Source of the DNA: Castor canadensis
Taxonomy: Eukaryota; Chordata; Mammalia; Rodentia; Castoridae
Assembly: GCF_047511655.1 (NCBI RefSeq)
Contig: NC_133391.1
Coordinates: forward strand, 119,792,384-119,856,383
Direction of reading: 5' to 3'
Length of the DNA stretch: 64,000 nucleotides
This document shows, piece after piece, positions 50,666 through 62,083 of the stretch. The notes beneath the pieces are model-generated. The model saw only the letters and a program-made list of their open reading frames with translations, was not told the DNA's origin and did no database searches. A program made the translations under genes and the position numbers. The stretch's first letter is position 1; each line of letters opens with the position of its first letter.

Positions 50666-50944
50666 AAGCTCCCTTTCTTAGCTCTAGTTCAGAGCAATTC
50701 AGATGGAAGGTTGCCAGAGGCAACCACTGGAGACCACTGATAGAAATAGATTGTGCTGTTTTCTCTGTCTGGAAAAAATGTGTCCCTTCAGGGCTGAATT
50801 ATAGCACTAGCTGCCTTCCCTTTTCCATCTTCCTTCTTTTCCTTGTCTCAAACCCCTATCCTCCTGCCAGGATCCTTTAGCTACCCTAGAAAAATTCATT
50901 TCTAGTACACACAAGAGCCAGTTTAGTTCAAGGTCTTTTCATCT

Positions 50945-51090
50945 GCTATTTTATCTGCGTCTGGAAGGCTTTCTCTGAGGAATTCTAGCTAACTCTTCAG
51001 GTCTCTGTTCAAACACTAGTTCTCTTGGGACACCCTCCTTGAACACACTTGCTAATAAGCTGCCCAACACTTGCTACCAAATTCTCTACC
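50945..51090 (+). repeat. L2 LINE fragment
   Basis: GGAAGGCTTTCTCTGAGGAA, CTCTTCAGGTCTCTGTTCAA. Confidence 0.6.
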
Positions 51091-51184
51091 CCATCACCAC
51101 ATCTTCCAGTATAAGACATAGAGGGAATCAGTTAGCCTTTCTGAAATTTAATGTGACCCCTTGCTATAAGATTGGAATATTTCC

Positions 51185-51495
51185 CAAATGCCCATGTATT
51201 AAAGGCTTGGCTCCCACTCTATAGTAGTAGTGGGGGTTTTAGGTCATTGGGGGAATGCCCTTGAACTAAACTATGGGAACTTCTTCCTCTTTTTCTTTTG
51301 CATCCCACGCATTAGGTGAACAATTTGCCATGAGCTGTCACAATGATATACTTCCTCACTACAGGTTCAAAAGCAATGGGGCCAACAAATCATTGACTGA
51401 AATTTCCCAGACAATGAGCCAAAATAAACTTTTTCTCCTTATAAGCTAATTATCTCAGGTATTGGTTCTAGTGACAGAATGCTGACTAACGTATC
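51185..51495 (+). repeat. old LTR-like repeat (MaLR type)
   Basis: TTAGGTCATTGGGGGAATGC, CAATGGGGCCAACAAATCAT, GAGCCAAAATAAACTTTTTC and a final CTGACTAAC are typical of a mammalian LTR with its poly(A) region near AATAAA (about 51,422). Confidence 0.6.
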
Positions 51496-51789
51496 TCTCC
51501 ACTCTCAGATTTTATCATCTGTACTGGATTTTCTCTTAGAAAGGATTTTATGTTCTGAAGTGTTCACCTTTTCATGTCCAAGAAAATGATGCTGGACAGT
51601 TCTGATGTCCTTCTCTATCCTTAGATAAGTAATCCTGTTTGATTTGTCCCAGCATTGTCAGAGTCAGGTCTTTATAGAAATACAATTTTGCTACTGGCAT
51701 GAATACACTGGCCATGCCACTTAGCATTGTGCTGAGATTATTAGTTGTCCCTCGATATCTGTTGTCTTCTTCCTTCAATTAAAAAAAGT

Positions 51790-52075
51790 GCTTTAAAATA
51801 GGTACATTGTGTTATTTATAAAGACTACATTTCCCAGACTCCCTTGTTTCTAGGGTGGTCATATCACTAAGTACTAACCAATGGAATGTGTTGCAATATG
51901 CACCTTCCACATCATATCCTATCCCAGAAAGGAAGGAAGGAAACCTCTATTTTCTCTTTCTTTCCCTATTGTCTGAATGTAGATTAGAGGAGATGGCAAC
52001 CCATTTTTTACCTTTTGAGGATGACCACAGATCTAATGAAGGCAGTTCTGTTACTGCAGACAACCTAGCTAAAAT
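51790..52075. repeat. possible old LTR-like repeat
   Basis: CTACATTTCCCAGACTCCCT and CTAACCAATGGAATGTG are commonly found in an ancient mammalian repeat. Family not assigned. Confidence 0.35.
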
Positions 52076-52215
52076 TATCATATTTATTTATATATTGTAC
52101 ATTGTTCTCTATTGCCTCTAGAAAACAAGTTCTATAACAAGATTTTAATCCTTCATTACTTCTGTAACCCTAGAACTTGGAACAGTGCTTGGTAGATAAT
52201 AAGGATGCAGATAAT
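52076..52215 (+). repeat. L2 LINE fragment
   Basis: GAAAACAAGTTCTATAACAA then CCCTAGAACTTGGAACAGTG, the L2 3' end pattern. Confidence 0.6.
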
Positions 52216-52834
52216 AAGAAATACTTACGACAACTGGTATACGCTATGTTAATGAGTAGATGAAAACATAAGTGAATCATTTCTTCCCATTGACTGACTT
52301 TCTGCCCAGGCTTCACCTTTTCCCATCCCTTTCCAGCCCTCTCTCCCAGCTTGTCTGACCCTGTCAGCAGACTTCAGGTGTTAGAGATGCTGCATCTTTC
52401 CCCATACACTCCCCTAACCTTAATGTGGGAAATGAAGTCTTCTGGTTCAGGAGTCTGAACTTTTCCAAAGTGCATTGTACCTTCAGATAATTCAGAAAAG
52501 CCTTTTGACACAAGCCCAGACTTCAAAGAAAGTCACCCATGCTATGGGATAGCATCTGGTCCCTCCCTGGGTGACTACCATGGTGCACAGTTTCTTCCCT
52601 TTCATGGTGAAATATCAAACCATGAAAAACAGGAGATATCAACTATGCAATCTGTCCATTTTTCTCTACTTCCTAGGGGTCCTAGGGTGATTTGAGGACT
52701 GGCTTCGGTGACTTGTGTCTGCAGGTCTAAGAACACATCAACCTTGGTTTTCTGTTTTCTGTCCAATGGAAATATAAAGTAGGCCACAAATGTAAGCCAC
52801 AGATATGATTTTAAATTTTATGGTAGCCACATGA
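52216..52834. other. unassigned non-coding sequence
   Basis: No gene or nameable repeat. Confidence 0.35.
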
Positions 52835-53295
52835 CATTTAAAAATTAAACAGACAGAACTAGAAGACATTATGTTAAATGAAATAAGCTAGACATAAGAA
52901 GACAAACACTGCATTTTTCTCACTCATATGTACAAGCTAAACCAAGTTGACCTTATAGAAGGAAAGAGTAGAATAGTAACTACTACCAACTGGGGAGGGG
53001 GTTAGAGGGACAGGGGAGGTTGGATAAGGAATACCAACATACAGTTAGGCAGGAAGAGTCAGTTCTAGGGTTCTGCAGCACAGCAAGGTAACTGTAATTT
53101 ACAACAACTTACGTTGTATAAAAACTAGAAGAGAGCTCATAGGCTCCAAATACAAAGAAATGATAAATGTATTTAAGGACATAAAAATGACAATTACCCT
53201 GATTTGATCATTGTGTGCATGTGTCAAATTATTGCATTATACTCTCTACATATGTATAATTATGTGTCAATTAAAATTTTCAAAATGTATACAAT
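52835..53295 (+). mobile_element. old L1 3' end
   Basis: CATTATGTTAAATGAAATAA, TACTACCAACTGGGGAGG and a 3' end GTATAATTATGTGTCAATTA are typical of older L1 (L1MA-like) 3' UTR. Confidence 0.85.
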
Positions 53296-53454
53296 TTTTT
53301 AAAAGTTATAAACTGATTAAGTTAATTTTAATAATACACTTAATTATATTCAATTATCAGTTCATCATATAATCATAATATAATATGGTATAAATATAAC
53401 CATACATTTTACATTCAATTTTTCACACTAATTCTTTGAAACTTCTTTTCTTGC

Positions 53455-53522
53455 AGAACTGGAGTTTGAACTCAGGGCCTCACACGTGCGATCTACTACT
53501 TGAGCCACTCCACCAGCCCACT
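53455..53522 (-). mobile_element. tRNA-like SINE, antisense
   Basis: GAACTGGAGTTTGAACTCAG and CTACTTGAGCCACTCCACC are the reverse of the B- and A-box regions. Confidence 0.85.
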
Positions 53523-53754
53523 AAGTTTTTTAAATATCATGTGTATTTTATACTTACAGCACATCTCAGTTCAGACTGACCACATTTCAAATGCTTCCTG
53601 ACCACAAGTAAGCTCACAATGCTTGTGGCCACATGGGAGTTCAAGTGCATGAGTGCGCAATGTAAATTCATATGCTTCCTGACCACGTGTGGCTAGGGAT
53701 GATCACATTGGACACTGTAGGTCTAGAGGAAAAGGTGTAATTCAATACTGTCTA

Positions 53755-53940
53755 ATTACAGTCTAATTCAAGACTGTGTTCAAGTTCTGTCCTTGGCCAA
53801 GCCCCAGGACAACCCGATCTTCCGCTTTCTCATCTGCAAAATGGAGCTAAATTACACCTGCTCCAAAATGTTCAGGAAAGGAGTTACAAAGCTAATATAA
53901 GTGAACTCATATAAGGGTAAGACAAGGAGCTTTGGTAATA
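53755..53940 (-). repeat. MIR SINE, antisense
   Basis: CCGCTTTCTCATCTGCAAAA TGGAGC is the reverse of the MIR core. Confidence 0.75.
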
Positions 53941-54030
53941 AATAAATAAGGCAAAACTATCACTCTTTACCCCATAAAGATGTATAATTATTATCAATTT
54001 AAATTTTTTAAACCAGGTTCCCATGCTTGC

Positions 54031-54058
54031 TCTCTCTGTCTCTGTCTCTGTCTGTCTG

Positions 54059-54091
<33 letters not shown>

Positions 54092-54093
54092 GG
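54031..54093. repeat. (TC)/(TGTC) microsatellite
   Basis: CTCTCTGTCTCTGTCTCTGT then a pure TC run. Frames give Leu-Ser repeats. Confidence 0.92.
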
Positions 54094-54511
54094 TATTTCT
54101 CTCCCTTAATATCAGAGTTATTCTGCAAAATATCACAAGGAAGAACAAGATGGACTCACCTGTTCTATCAATTGATGACTCCTATTTGGTGACCACTATG
54201 GCCACTGTTCTTTTCAGAGCTAGGAAGAGTTTGAGTGGGAGATACTAAAGTGAGGGCATTAGTACTGTGTTACAACCAATGAACAGTGGGTCTGGCATGT
54301 CTCTGCCTTCCGTGGTGTTGACTATGATATGGGCTGTCCTGACCTTGAACCCAGAAGGGTCAGAGGCAGTGTTGGGCACTAGCTTGAGAAAAGAATCAGA
54401 AAAGCGTAGCATTACTCTTGCTCTATAAAAAAATGATGCACATCCATGAACATTTTGTAATTTTGTATGAATATCAAATTCCATTATATTTAACAGTTTA
54501 TTTTACTATGA

Positions 54512-54985
54512 CTGTATTAGTTATCCAAAGCAGCTTAAACAGTAAGCACTTATTACCTCATAGTTTCTGTACGTCAGGAACACAGCCGCATCTTAGCTGG
54601 ACAGTTCTGCCTTTGAGGTCTTTCGTAACAGCACAGTGGGGGGCGGGGGGCGGTGCTGGTTAGCCTGGACTACAGTCATCTGAACGATTTTCAGTGACTG
54701 GAGGACTCACTTACAAGAAGGCTGATTTACAAGATGCCTGTTGGCAGGAGTTCTCAGCTTCTTACCATGTGAATCTCTCCACAAAGCTGGTAGGGAGCTG
54801 GTAGCCTTCTCCCAAGACTCCAAGACTAAGCCAGCCAGGCAGAAGCCACAGTATGTCTTATGATTTAGAGTCAGAGGTCCACACAACGATTTCTGTAATA
54901 TCTGAGTGATGATATAGGTCAACCCTACTATGGAAAAGTATGAATACTGGGAGGCCAAGATTTATGGGATCATCTTGAGGGCTAC
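54512..54985 (-). repeat. old MaLR-like LTR, antisense
   Basis: TGTATTAGTTATCCAAAGCA, CTCATAGTTTCTGTACGTCA and later text match the reverse of the family at 35,937. Confidence 0.65.
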
Positions 54986-55019
54986 TGTCAGCTGATGTTA
55001 ATTGAAAATGGGAGCTCTC

Positions 55020-55968
55020 GATGTGGGGAAAAAGGAACCCTCTTACACTGTTGGTGGGAATGTAAACTAGTACAACCACTCTGGAAAAAAATTTGGAGGC
55101 TACTTAAAAATCTAAACATTGATCTACCATTTGATCCAGCAATACCACTCTTGGGGATATACCCAAAAGACTGTGACACAGGTTACTCCAGAAGCACCTG
55201 CACACCCATGTTTATTGTGGCACTATTCACAATAGCCAAGTTATGGAAACAGCCAAGATGCCCCACTACTGACGAATGGATTAAGAAAATGTGGTATCTA
55301 TACACAGTGTAATTTTATGCAGCCATGAAGAAGAACGAAATGTTATTATTCACTGGTAAATGGATGGAATTGGAGAACATCATTCTGAGTGAGGTTAGCC
55401 TGGCCCAAAAGACCAAAAATCGTATGTTCTCCCTCATATGCAGACATTAGATCAAGGGCAAACACAACAAGGGGATTGGACTTTGAGCACATGATAAAAG
55501 CGAGAGCACACAAGGGAGGGATGAGGATAGGTAAGACACCTAAAAAATTAGCTAGCATTTGTTGCCCTTAATGCAGAGAAACTAAAGCAGATACCTTAAA
55601 AGCAACTGAGGCCAATAGGAGAAGGGGACCAGGAACTAGAGAAAAGGTTAGATCAAAAAGAATTAACCTAGAAGGTAACACACATGCACAGGAAATCAAT
55701 GCAAGTCAACTCCCTGTATAGCTATCCTTATCTCAACTAGCAAAAACCCTTGTTCCTTCCTATTATTGCTTATACTCTCTCTTCAACAAAATTAGAGATA
55801 AGGGCAAAATAGTTTCTGCTGGGTATCGAGGGGGTGGGGGAGAGGGAGGGGGCAGAGTGGGTGATAAGGGAGGGGGTGGGGGCAGGGGGGAGAAAATGAC
55901 CCAATCATTGTATGCACATATGAATAATAAAACAATAAAAAATAAATTAAATAAATAAATAAATAAAA
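55020..55968 (+). mobile_element. 5'-truncated young L1 with perfect 16-bp target duplication
   Basis: About 950 bp of L1 3' end. GAAAATGGGAGCTCTC lies at 55,004-55,019 and again at 55,969-55,984. Closely matches 23,420-24,340 and 29,236-30,218. The G-rich tract is at 55,829-55,893 and the tail is (AAAT)n. The reading frames seen here are remnants of ORF2 and non-coding 3' UTR. Confidence 0.95.
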
Positions 55969-55984
55969 GAAAATGGGAGCTCTC

Positions 55985-58900
55985 AAATTTTATTTAACCA
56001 TGAGATTCTGGGAAAGTTCCTAGTCCATTTCTAACACAGACACACACAAAGACGACACACACATACAAAGACAACATAGTATTATAGGTGCCTTCACTCA
56101 CATTAAGTACAGATCACATAGGGTGGGAGGAAGAGGCCTAGGTCTCTCACCCCTCCTCAAGTCTCCTTCCCTGGACCTGGAAATTGCCTGCAGTTGTCCT
56201 TGGGTTCCTTTTCATCCCCAGCGTCTCCTCCCCACCAGCTCATGGACCACAGAACTGAAGAAGTCCAGGCTGAGCCTGCCCAAGTCATAATATAAGGAAA
56301 ATGATGTGATTTGATTTGCAGCACATTAGATTTGAGATTATGGAGAATTATGAAAGTGAAATTGGTCAGGAAGGAAGTATTTAGTGGCACACAGACTGCC
56401 CTCCTACTGAAAGGTAAGATTGAAATCCAGTGCACCAAGAGGACTGCCTCTGTTTTTTAAACTATATAAATGGATGTGCTCTCTCAAAGAGAGGACAGAA
56501 GTTGAAAAATCATAGGAATCAGCTCAGAAAAGGAGTGGCTAAGTATTTCCAAATGTCATCGGCTTTCCAAAACTGCTTCCACATTAATAGGGTCAAACAC
56601 ATTTTTTTCCTGAATTGGAAGTTCCCTTCCTTTCCCTTTCATTCCCATTTTCCTTAAAAGGTCAACAATCCCGGCACCTCTCCTTTCAAGGATTTCTAAC
56701 ATCAGTTCCTCCCATCACTTGCAACAGTCTGGCCTGGACCCCAGCTCTGCCCTGCCCTTCAATGACTCTGCTGAGCAAGCACTGCCCAGACGCAGGTGTG
56801 GGCTCAGATATCCACTACCACCATCCAGACTCAGACCTACCTCACCACTGCTGCTCCCCTCAGATCTGCCTTTGCACATGGAAGACAGAGGTTGTACTCT
56901 ACCCGGAAGACTCAGACATCTCCAGGATGCACTTGTGAGGCCATCATGATTGTCCCCACCATAATTCCGTCTTCATGGATTGCCATCATTGTTTTCTGCC
57001 TACCCTACCTCCATCCTGAAAATGTACATGCTCCTGAGGCTAAGAACACTGGAGAACATAGTAGCTCAAACTTTAGTGTGGCTCGGCAAGTCTGGGTGTG
57101 GGACCTGGGCACCAGCGTGCTTAACCAGCACCCACAGGATTTGCGAAGCACTCTGCACAGCACTGTCCTTAAGCCACAGCGTGACCTTGTTTCTCTAACA
57201 TTTTCCTCCTGCAGTGGCTGAGAATGCAGACTGGTGGCAGGTCTGGCTTTTCTGATAGTCCTTCTCAAGAAGCAGACCGTGGGCACTGAGCAATAGGAGC
57301 TCTGCGTGTGCACACTCTCACACATACATGCATAGGCTCACGCCTGCACACATGCACAAGCACCGTACCGAATGCAGGGTCCCCACAGTGCTGGGCCTGC
57401 ATCCAGATCACTAGCCTTCCTCACAGGCCCCAAACCCTTCAAAAACACCGGGTAGATTACAGGTCTCCTCCTGTAGACAAAAACACAGTTCAGAGGCAGC
57501 AGCAAATTCCTGCCTGAGGATACATATCTCTGGGCTGATTGAATAAACAGGGTTTAATTAAATTAAAGCAGGATCAGAACCTGCCTAAACTCTGCTGGCA
57601 GCCCAGCGGAGTCCCTCATGAATCTTTCATTTTCATAAATGAATGATTGTCTGCCTGCTTTGGGGTTTGCCCTGAGGGTAGGGGGAATTCTGGGTAGAAA
57701 CAGACCCTCGGGTGTTTTTCTTTACAGGGACAGGAGACTTTGGAAGTTTTTTGTGCATGGGGTGGAGGGTGGGGATCACACACATCGTGTCCTGTTCCTG
57801 AGCACAGAAAGAGATTGACTGAGGCCACTTTCTAAACCCAGAGGGTGTGACAGCTTGAGGCAGCTGACCATAAGTATGATAGAGACAGAGACAGACAGAC
57901 ACTGGCAGAAACACAGAGACACAGTGATGAGGCACTGGCAAAGTCAAAAACTCAGGCACAGTTTAGGATATTAGGAACACGCTTAGGAAATTCTAAGAGA
58001 CAGACTCTGGTGTTGATGGCTGCCAGGAGTTATTGGGGAAAACAAAGCACCTGTTCTAAATAATCTTCTCAAAGGAGGAACCAGAGGGAGATAAAGAAAA
58101 AGCAACAGTGTAAACAGCATGGAGCAGAGGATTCCTAGGCTCAGTAATGGGAAACTCCCACAGCTTTCACCAGCCATGCCTGGAGGTCAAGGGAAAGCAC
58201 AGCTCAGCATGCTGGACCAGCATGGCTGGGCTGCTCTCCAAGAACCATGTCTATTGTTGCTGTGTCATCCACCTATACTGGAGAGGAGGTGGTGGAAGAG
58301 CAGCATGGACCCTACCATCCAGGTGAACCTCTCGAGCAGTGGGCCCAAAGTGTGATTCTGCCTGTATCCCATGAAGAACTTAGGAATGGACTGTGCAAAA
58401 CAGCCTGGTCTCCATCTCCAGTGTACTGGAGCCACTCATACAACTTATGGATCTATCTTCTCTCTTCCTTTCTCCCCACAGGGACATGCCTCCATAGACC
58501 TGTCAGTCTTCCAACAGGCTGGGAAGGACAAGACAAAGAGGTGAAGTGCACATTTTGCAAGTTCCAGTGGAAAGTCTTTGCAGAAGGAAGTCGAAACTAA
58601 TAGGCAAGCTGTGGCTTTCATTCATCCATACTGCTGTCACTTCTATTAGCCCAGAAATGGGGGATGGGGTGCTGTGCAATCTGTCACTGTCCTCTGTGTG
58701 TGCCACTGACATTGCTGACATGTTATTTTCTGGCCTCACACTTACCCTCGGCAGCAGGACTTACTCAGATTTCTACAGACCTCATGGCTTGCATCATCTT
58801 ATTGACTCTCGAGTCCCACACTGGCTCCTCTCTCATCTTCTCCCACTGCTAACTCTGGCTCTTAGCACCAGCTGAGTAAACTGCTGCTTCTATGCCCTAC

Positions 58901-59215
58901 CCACCTGCTTACTCTTCCAAGCCCCACCCCCCAACTGAGCCTTTTTCCAGTCTGGCATACCTGTCCATCAGCTCTCTGACAAGCAGGACAATGTCTTATT
59001 GTCGTTCTTAACATAAGCTCCCTACTCAGTGAAGCCTTCATATTATTTCTGCAGCTCTGTTCACTCCAGCCTCCCCAGAGGCCCCAGGATTGTGAGGACC
59101 AAATGAGAAACTGCACTAGACACCACGGGGACTTCACCATCTAGAGAAGTTGTCACGTGTCATGGCCGACTCTATACTCTGAGCACCTTAAAGAGCCTTT
59201 TAAACCCAAAGGACT
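55985..59215. other. unassigned non-coding sequence
   Basis: No gene supported. Frames such as 56,796-57,221 and 58,247-58,600 lack domains and splice support. 57,530-57,665 is repeat-poor and AT-rich. A short AC-rich tract is at 56,038-56,072. Confidence 0.35.
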
Positions 59216-59418
59216 AGTCAGGCATAGTGGTGCAAGTTTGTTGTCCCAGTCACATAGGAGGCATAGGTAAGAGGATCACAGTACTAGGCCAGGGCCTAAT
59301 GCAAAAACACAAGACCCTATCCAAAAAAATAACTAAAGCAAAAAGGGCTTGGGGTGTGGCTCAAGTGGTAGAACACCTGCCTAGCTAGCACAAGGTCCAC
59401 CACTCACACACAAAAAAG
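59216..59418 (+). mobile_element. composite SINE
   Basis: GGCATAGTGGTGCAAGTTTG and CACATAGGAGGCATAGGTAA (7SL-like), then GGTGTGGCTCAAGTGGTAGA (tRNA-like). The B box is shortened. Confidence 0.82.
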
Positions 59419-60547
59419 GCACCAGTGACAGATTCCACCCTCAGGTTTCTCTCTTCTTTCTACAGAGAATCCAAGAGAGAGCCATCAAAAGATAAAGATT
59501 TCAAAATCTTAGCAGTGTTCACTAGATGCTGAGCAGAGGAGGTGGAAGAAAAGATAAAAACATCAACGACAGGTGTGAGAAAGAGGTGTGGAAACAGGGT
59601 CATTAACTGAAAGTCAGTAGATAGAATAATCTCCCTTGGCATTTCCTCCAGCAGCCCTGCCTGCAAAACACCTGGCACCCAGGTATTTCCACCCAAGTCT
59701 GGAGGAGGAAAAGTCCTAAAATAAAGCTGAAATGTGAATGGACTTTTGGGAAGAACTGGGGTGTTTAGTGTGGGGTTCTTGTTTACCACAGTAACCCTTC
59801 TCTGACATTTAAACCCCTTCCACGGAGGGGAGTGGCTCCTCCCACTCACTGTAAAGCCAGGGAGCCCCACCATAGTCAGTAAGCTCACCACCAACCTGGG
59901 CTCCTCGGCTGCCTTCCTGGTGTCTAGTTCTTCACCAAGTTGTTAAAAAATGCCCAAATGTGAAATAGAAAGACCAAGAGAAATAAAAGGTAAAACAACC
60001 TTGGAGGTCAACAAAAGAATAAGAAAGAATGAAGTGAAAAGGCTCCAAGTAGAATTTCCAGGAACATATGAGAAGATGTTAGATTCAGAAAACAGACCAT
60101 CAGAGAAAAAGAAAACATTCTTTCAAAGTAAGACCATCACTACTAAAGTTTTTAAGTAAATGAAAGTAGAAAGATTAAATTCTTGAAAAATATGCCAGAA
60201 CTTAGAAAATTAAGACAAAGAAACAAAAAAAAGTAAGAGAACAAAAGAAGAGATAGGCAGGAGCAACTTAACTAATAGAATTCCCAGACAGAGGCAAGAG
60301 AGGAAAGTGCAGAGATGACAGAGAGAATAGAATCAGTTCCCAGAACGGAAGGAAACACATGTTCAGGTAGAAATGTCCCACTTATGGCTCAGAACAGCCC
60401 ATTTTAAGATGCCTTCTGTTTAGTCACATTGTTGTGATGTTTTGGGACACAAAGGACAAAAATAAAATCAGAAATACATCCCGAGAAACGAAAAAGAGAA
60501 TTTTAGTTATAAAAATACAGAGAGAGAGAAAGAGAGAGACTCTGACT
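59419..60547. other. unassigned non-coding sequence, A-rich from 59,940
   Basis: A 144-codon antisense frame (59,460-59,894) and a 69-codon frame (59,950-60,159) show no domain. The A-rich part may be an old LINE remnant. Confidence 0.35.
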
Positions 60548-60725
60548 TGTTATTGTTCAACTTCGGATTTTTCAACTTCCCAATGTGGAGAGTTTCAGGC
60601 ATTCAGTGGAAACCATACTTCTAATTTTGAATTTGTAGCCATACAACCATCCTGGTTTTCGTTTTAGTACATTATTCAATAAATCACATTAGTATAGAAT
60701 AAAAATGAAAATTAGATTATGTGCC
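60548..60725 (+). repeat. possible Tigger-type DNA transposon fragment
   Basis: GGATTTTTCAACTTCCCAAT, CAGTGGAAACCATACTTCTA and GTACATTATTCAATAAATCA resemble internal sequence of a Tigger-family element. Confidence 0.45.
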
Positions 60726-60999
60726 CAACGATAGCCCTTTTAGATCCCTAATCACCGGCCCTGCGGTATGTGCTCTCGTTCCTTGAGAATGAACGGTGAG
60801 GTGCGTGGTTCAAAGCTTTGCCCACTTGGAGCATTGTCTTCTCCAAGGTCCTCTGGGTAGCTCAGATTTAGCCCCTGCACCAGCCTATGTTTAGAAATAC
60901 AGAACACTGAGCACTACTTGATTTATACTCAGTTTTTGATACTTGCTAAATATCTTTCCTTCCTTCCACCAGTCCCAGAGAAAAGACTGCTACCATTTT
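60726..60999. other. unassigned non-coding sequence
   Basis: Nothing recognised. Confidence 0.35.
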
Positions 61000-61034
61000 T
61001 CAATTTCAATTTCAATTTCAATTTCAATTTCAGG
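61000..61034. repeat. (CAATTT)n hexanucleotide repeat
   Basis: About five and a half perfect copies of CAATTT ending in CAGG. Confidence 0.95.
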
Positions 61035-61742
61035 CCCAATCCCTGAGCATAAGAGAAATGACATCCTTTTATAGACACAAGTACACTTTTAGATGCTCCG
61101 GGAAAGACCTTAGAGTTCATCTGGTCCAGTTACGTCCTGACAAATCTTTCTTTTGAGTCTACACACAGCCCTTGGTCAAGGTCATTCACATGAGACACCC
61201 AGGAGGTTATTAACTGGCCACAATATCCTAAACAGGTGACTATTTGAAATCTCAAATGTTTGAGCCCCAGAGGTCCCAAGCATTTATTATATTATTTAAA
61301 AGCAAGTACATTATGGCAAATTGGGATTTCCATGAAGCATATTCTGAGTTGGATGTTAGTAAGCAGAAGTTCTGTGAGGGAAAACTCTTGAAATCAGCAT
61401 GTCAGAAAGGAAGGAAAAGATGCAGCACCTGGCCAAAAGAGAGTAACTAATGCCAAATCATTGAAGGTCCAGGGACCCAACAGAGAGCCTGATGCTGAGT
61501 GACCTTTCATAGTTGTTCCCAGACCAAAAGTTAGAGCAAAAGCCTGGACTTCCAACACAAAATTTCCACTGCAAAAACTTGAGCTATATTTAGATTTCAT
61601 AAAATAGTTGAGAAAGTAGACCCAAGTCACATATCCAAGTTGTTCCAAACATACTGCATGTTTTTCAATAACTAAATTATGTATAATTTTTAAATTTAAC
61701 TAAGTAAAGTTAAATACAATTAAAAGTTAAAGTTCCTCAGTG
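61035..61742. other. unassigned non-coding sequence
   Basis: No gene or nameable repeat. An 84-codon antisense frame at 61,394-61,648 has no domain. Confidence 0.35.
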
Positions 61743-61890
61743 ATACCTGTTGGCAATAATGGCGCCGATAGGTTTCAGTTCTTACTGCACCCTTAAGCTT
61801 CTCTTTCCCAGGGTCACGGTCCTGCCTCAAGTCTAGCTTGAATCCTCCTTCTGCCCCAACCTCTAATCAGCATGAACCATAAGATCCTAA

Positions 61891-61930
61891 CCAATCAGAT
61901 CATGCTGAGTCTCACTGAGGGGTATTTAAG
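61891..61930 (+). promoter_or_regulatory. CCAAT and TATA-like elements of the solo LTR
   Basis: CCAATCAG (61,891-61,898) is followed 24 bases later by TATTTAAG (61,923-61,930), a classic U3 promoter arrangement. With AATAAA about 80 bases downstream it could still drive a short transcript. Confidence 0.7.
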
Positions 61931-61940
61931 CCCCTGCCTG

Positions 61941-61976
<36 letters not shown>

Positions 61977-62010
61977 TTTGGCTCTCTGCTCTCTCCCTCT
62001 CCCACCCAGC

Positions 62011-62016
62011 AATAAA
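62011..62016 (+). promoter_or_regulatory. AATAAA poly(A) signal of the solo LTR
   Basis: AATAAA followed by a GT/T-rich region up to the LTR end, as in R/U5. Confidence 0.75.
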
Positions 62017-62083
62017 GAATCTCTTGGCCAGATCACTCCTCTCCAAGTGGTCACTTTTGGGGCCTATATTTCCTTACAATACC

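Larger units (their letters stand above)
61748..62078 (+). mobile_element. solo LTR of a second retroviral family
   Basis: A 331-bp element starting TGTTGGCAATAATGGCG and ending TTTCCTTACA, with the TG...CA ends of an LTR. ATACC flanks it on both sides (61,743-61,747 and 62,079-62,083), a perfect 5-bp target duplication. It has CCAAT (61,891-61,895), a TATA-like TATTTAAG (61,923-61,930), a TC-rich stretch, and AATAAA (62,011-62,016), in the right order. No internal viral sequence is adjacent, so it arose by recombination between two LTRs. It is unlike the LTR at 1,064. Confidence 0.9.

Noticed and set aside
58247-58600. 117-codon frame with several Cys
   Set aside because: No recognisable domain and no splice context; likely chance.
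59460-59894. 144-codon antisense frame
   Set aside because: No domain and no support for transcription.
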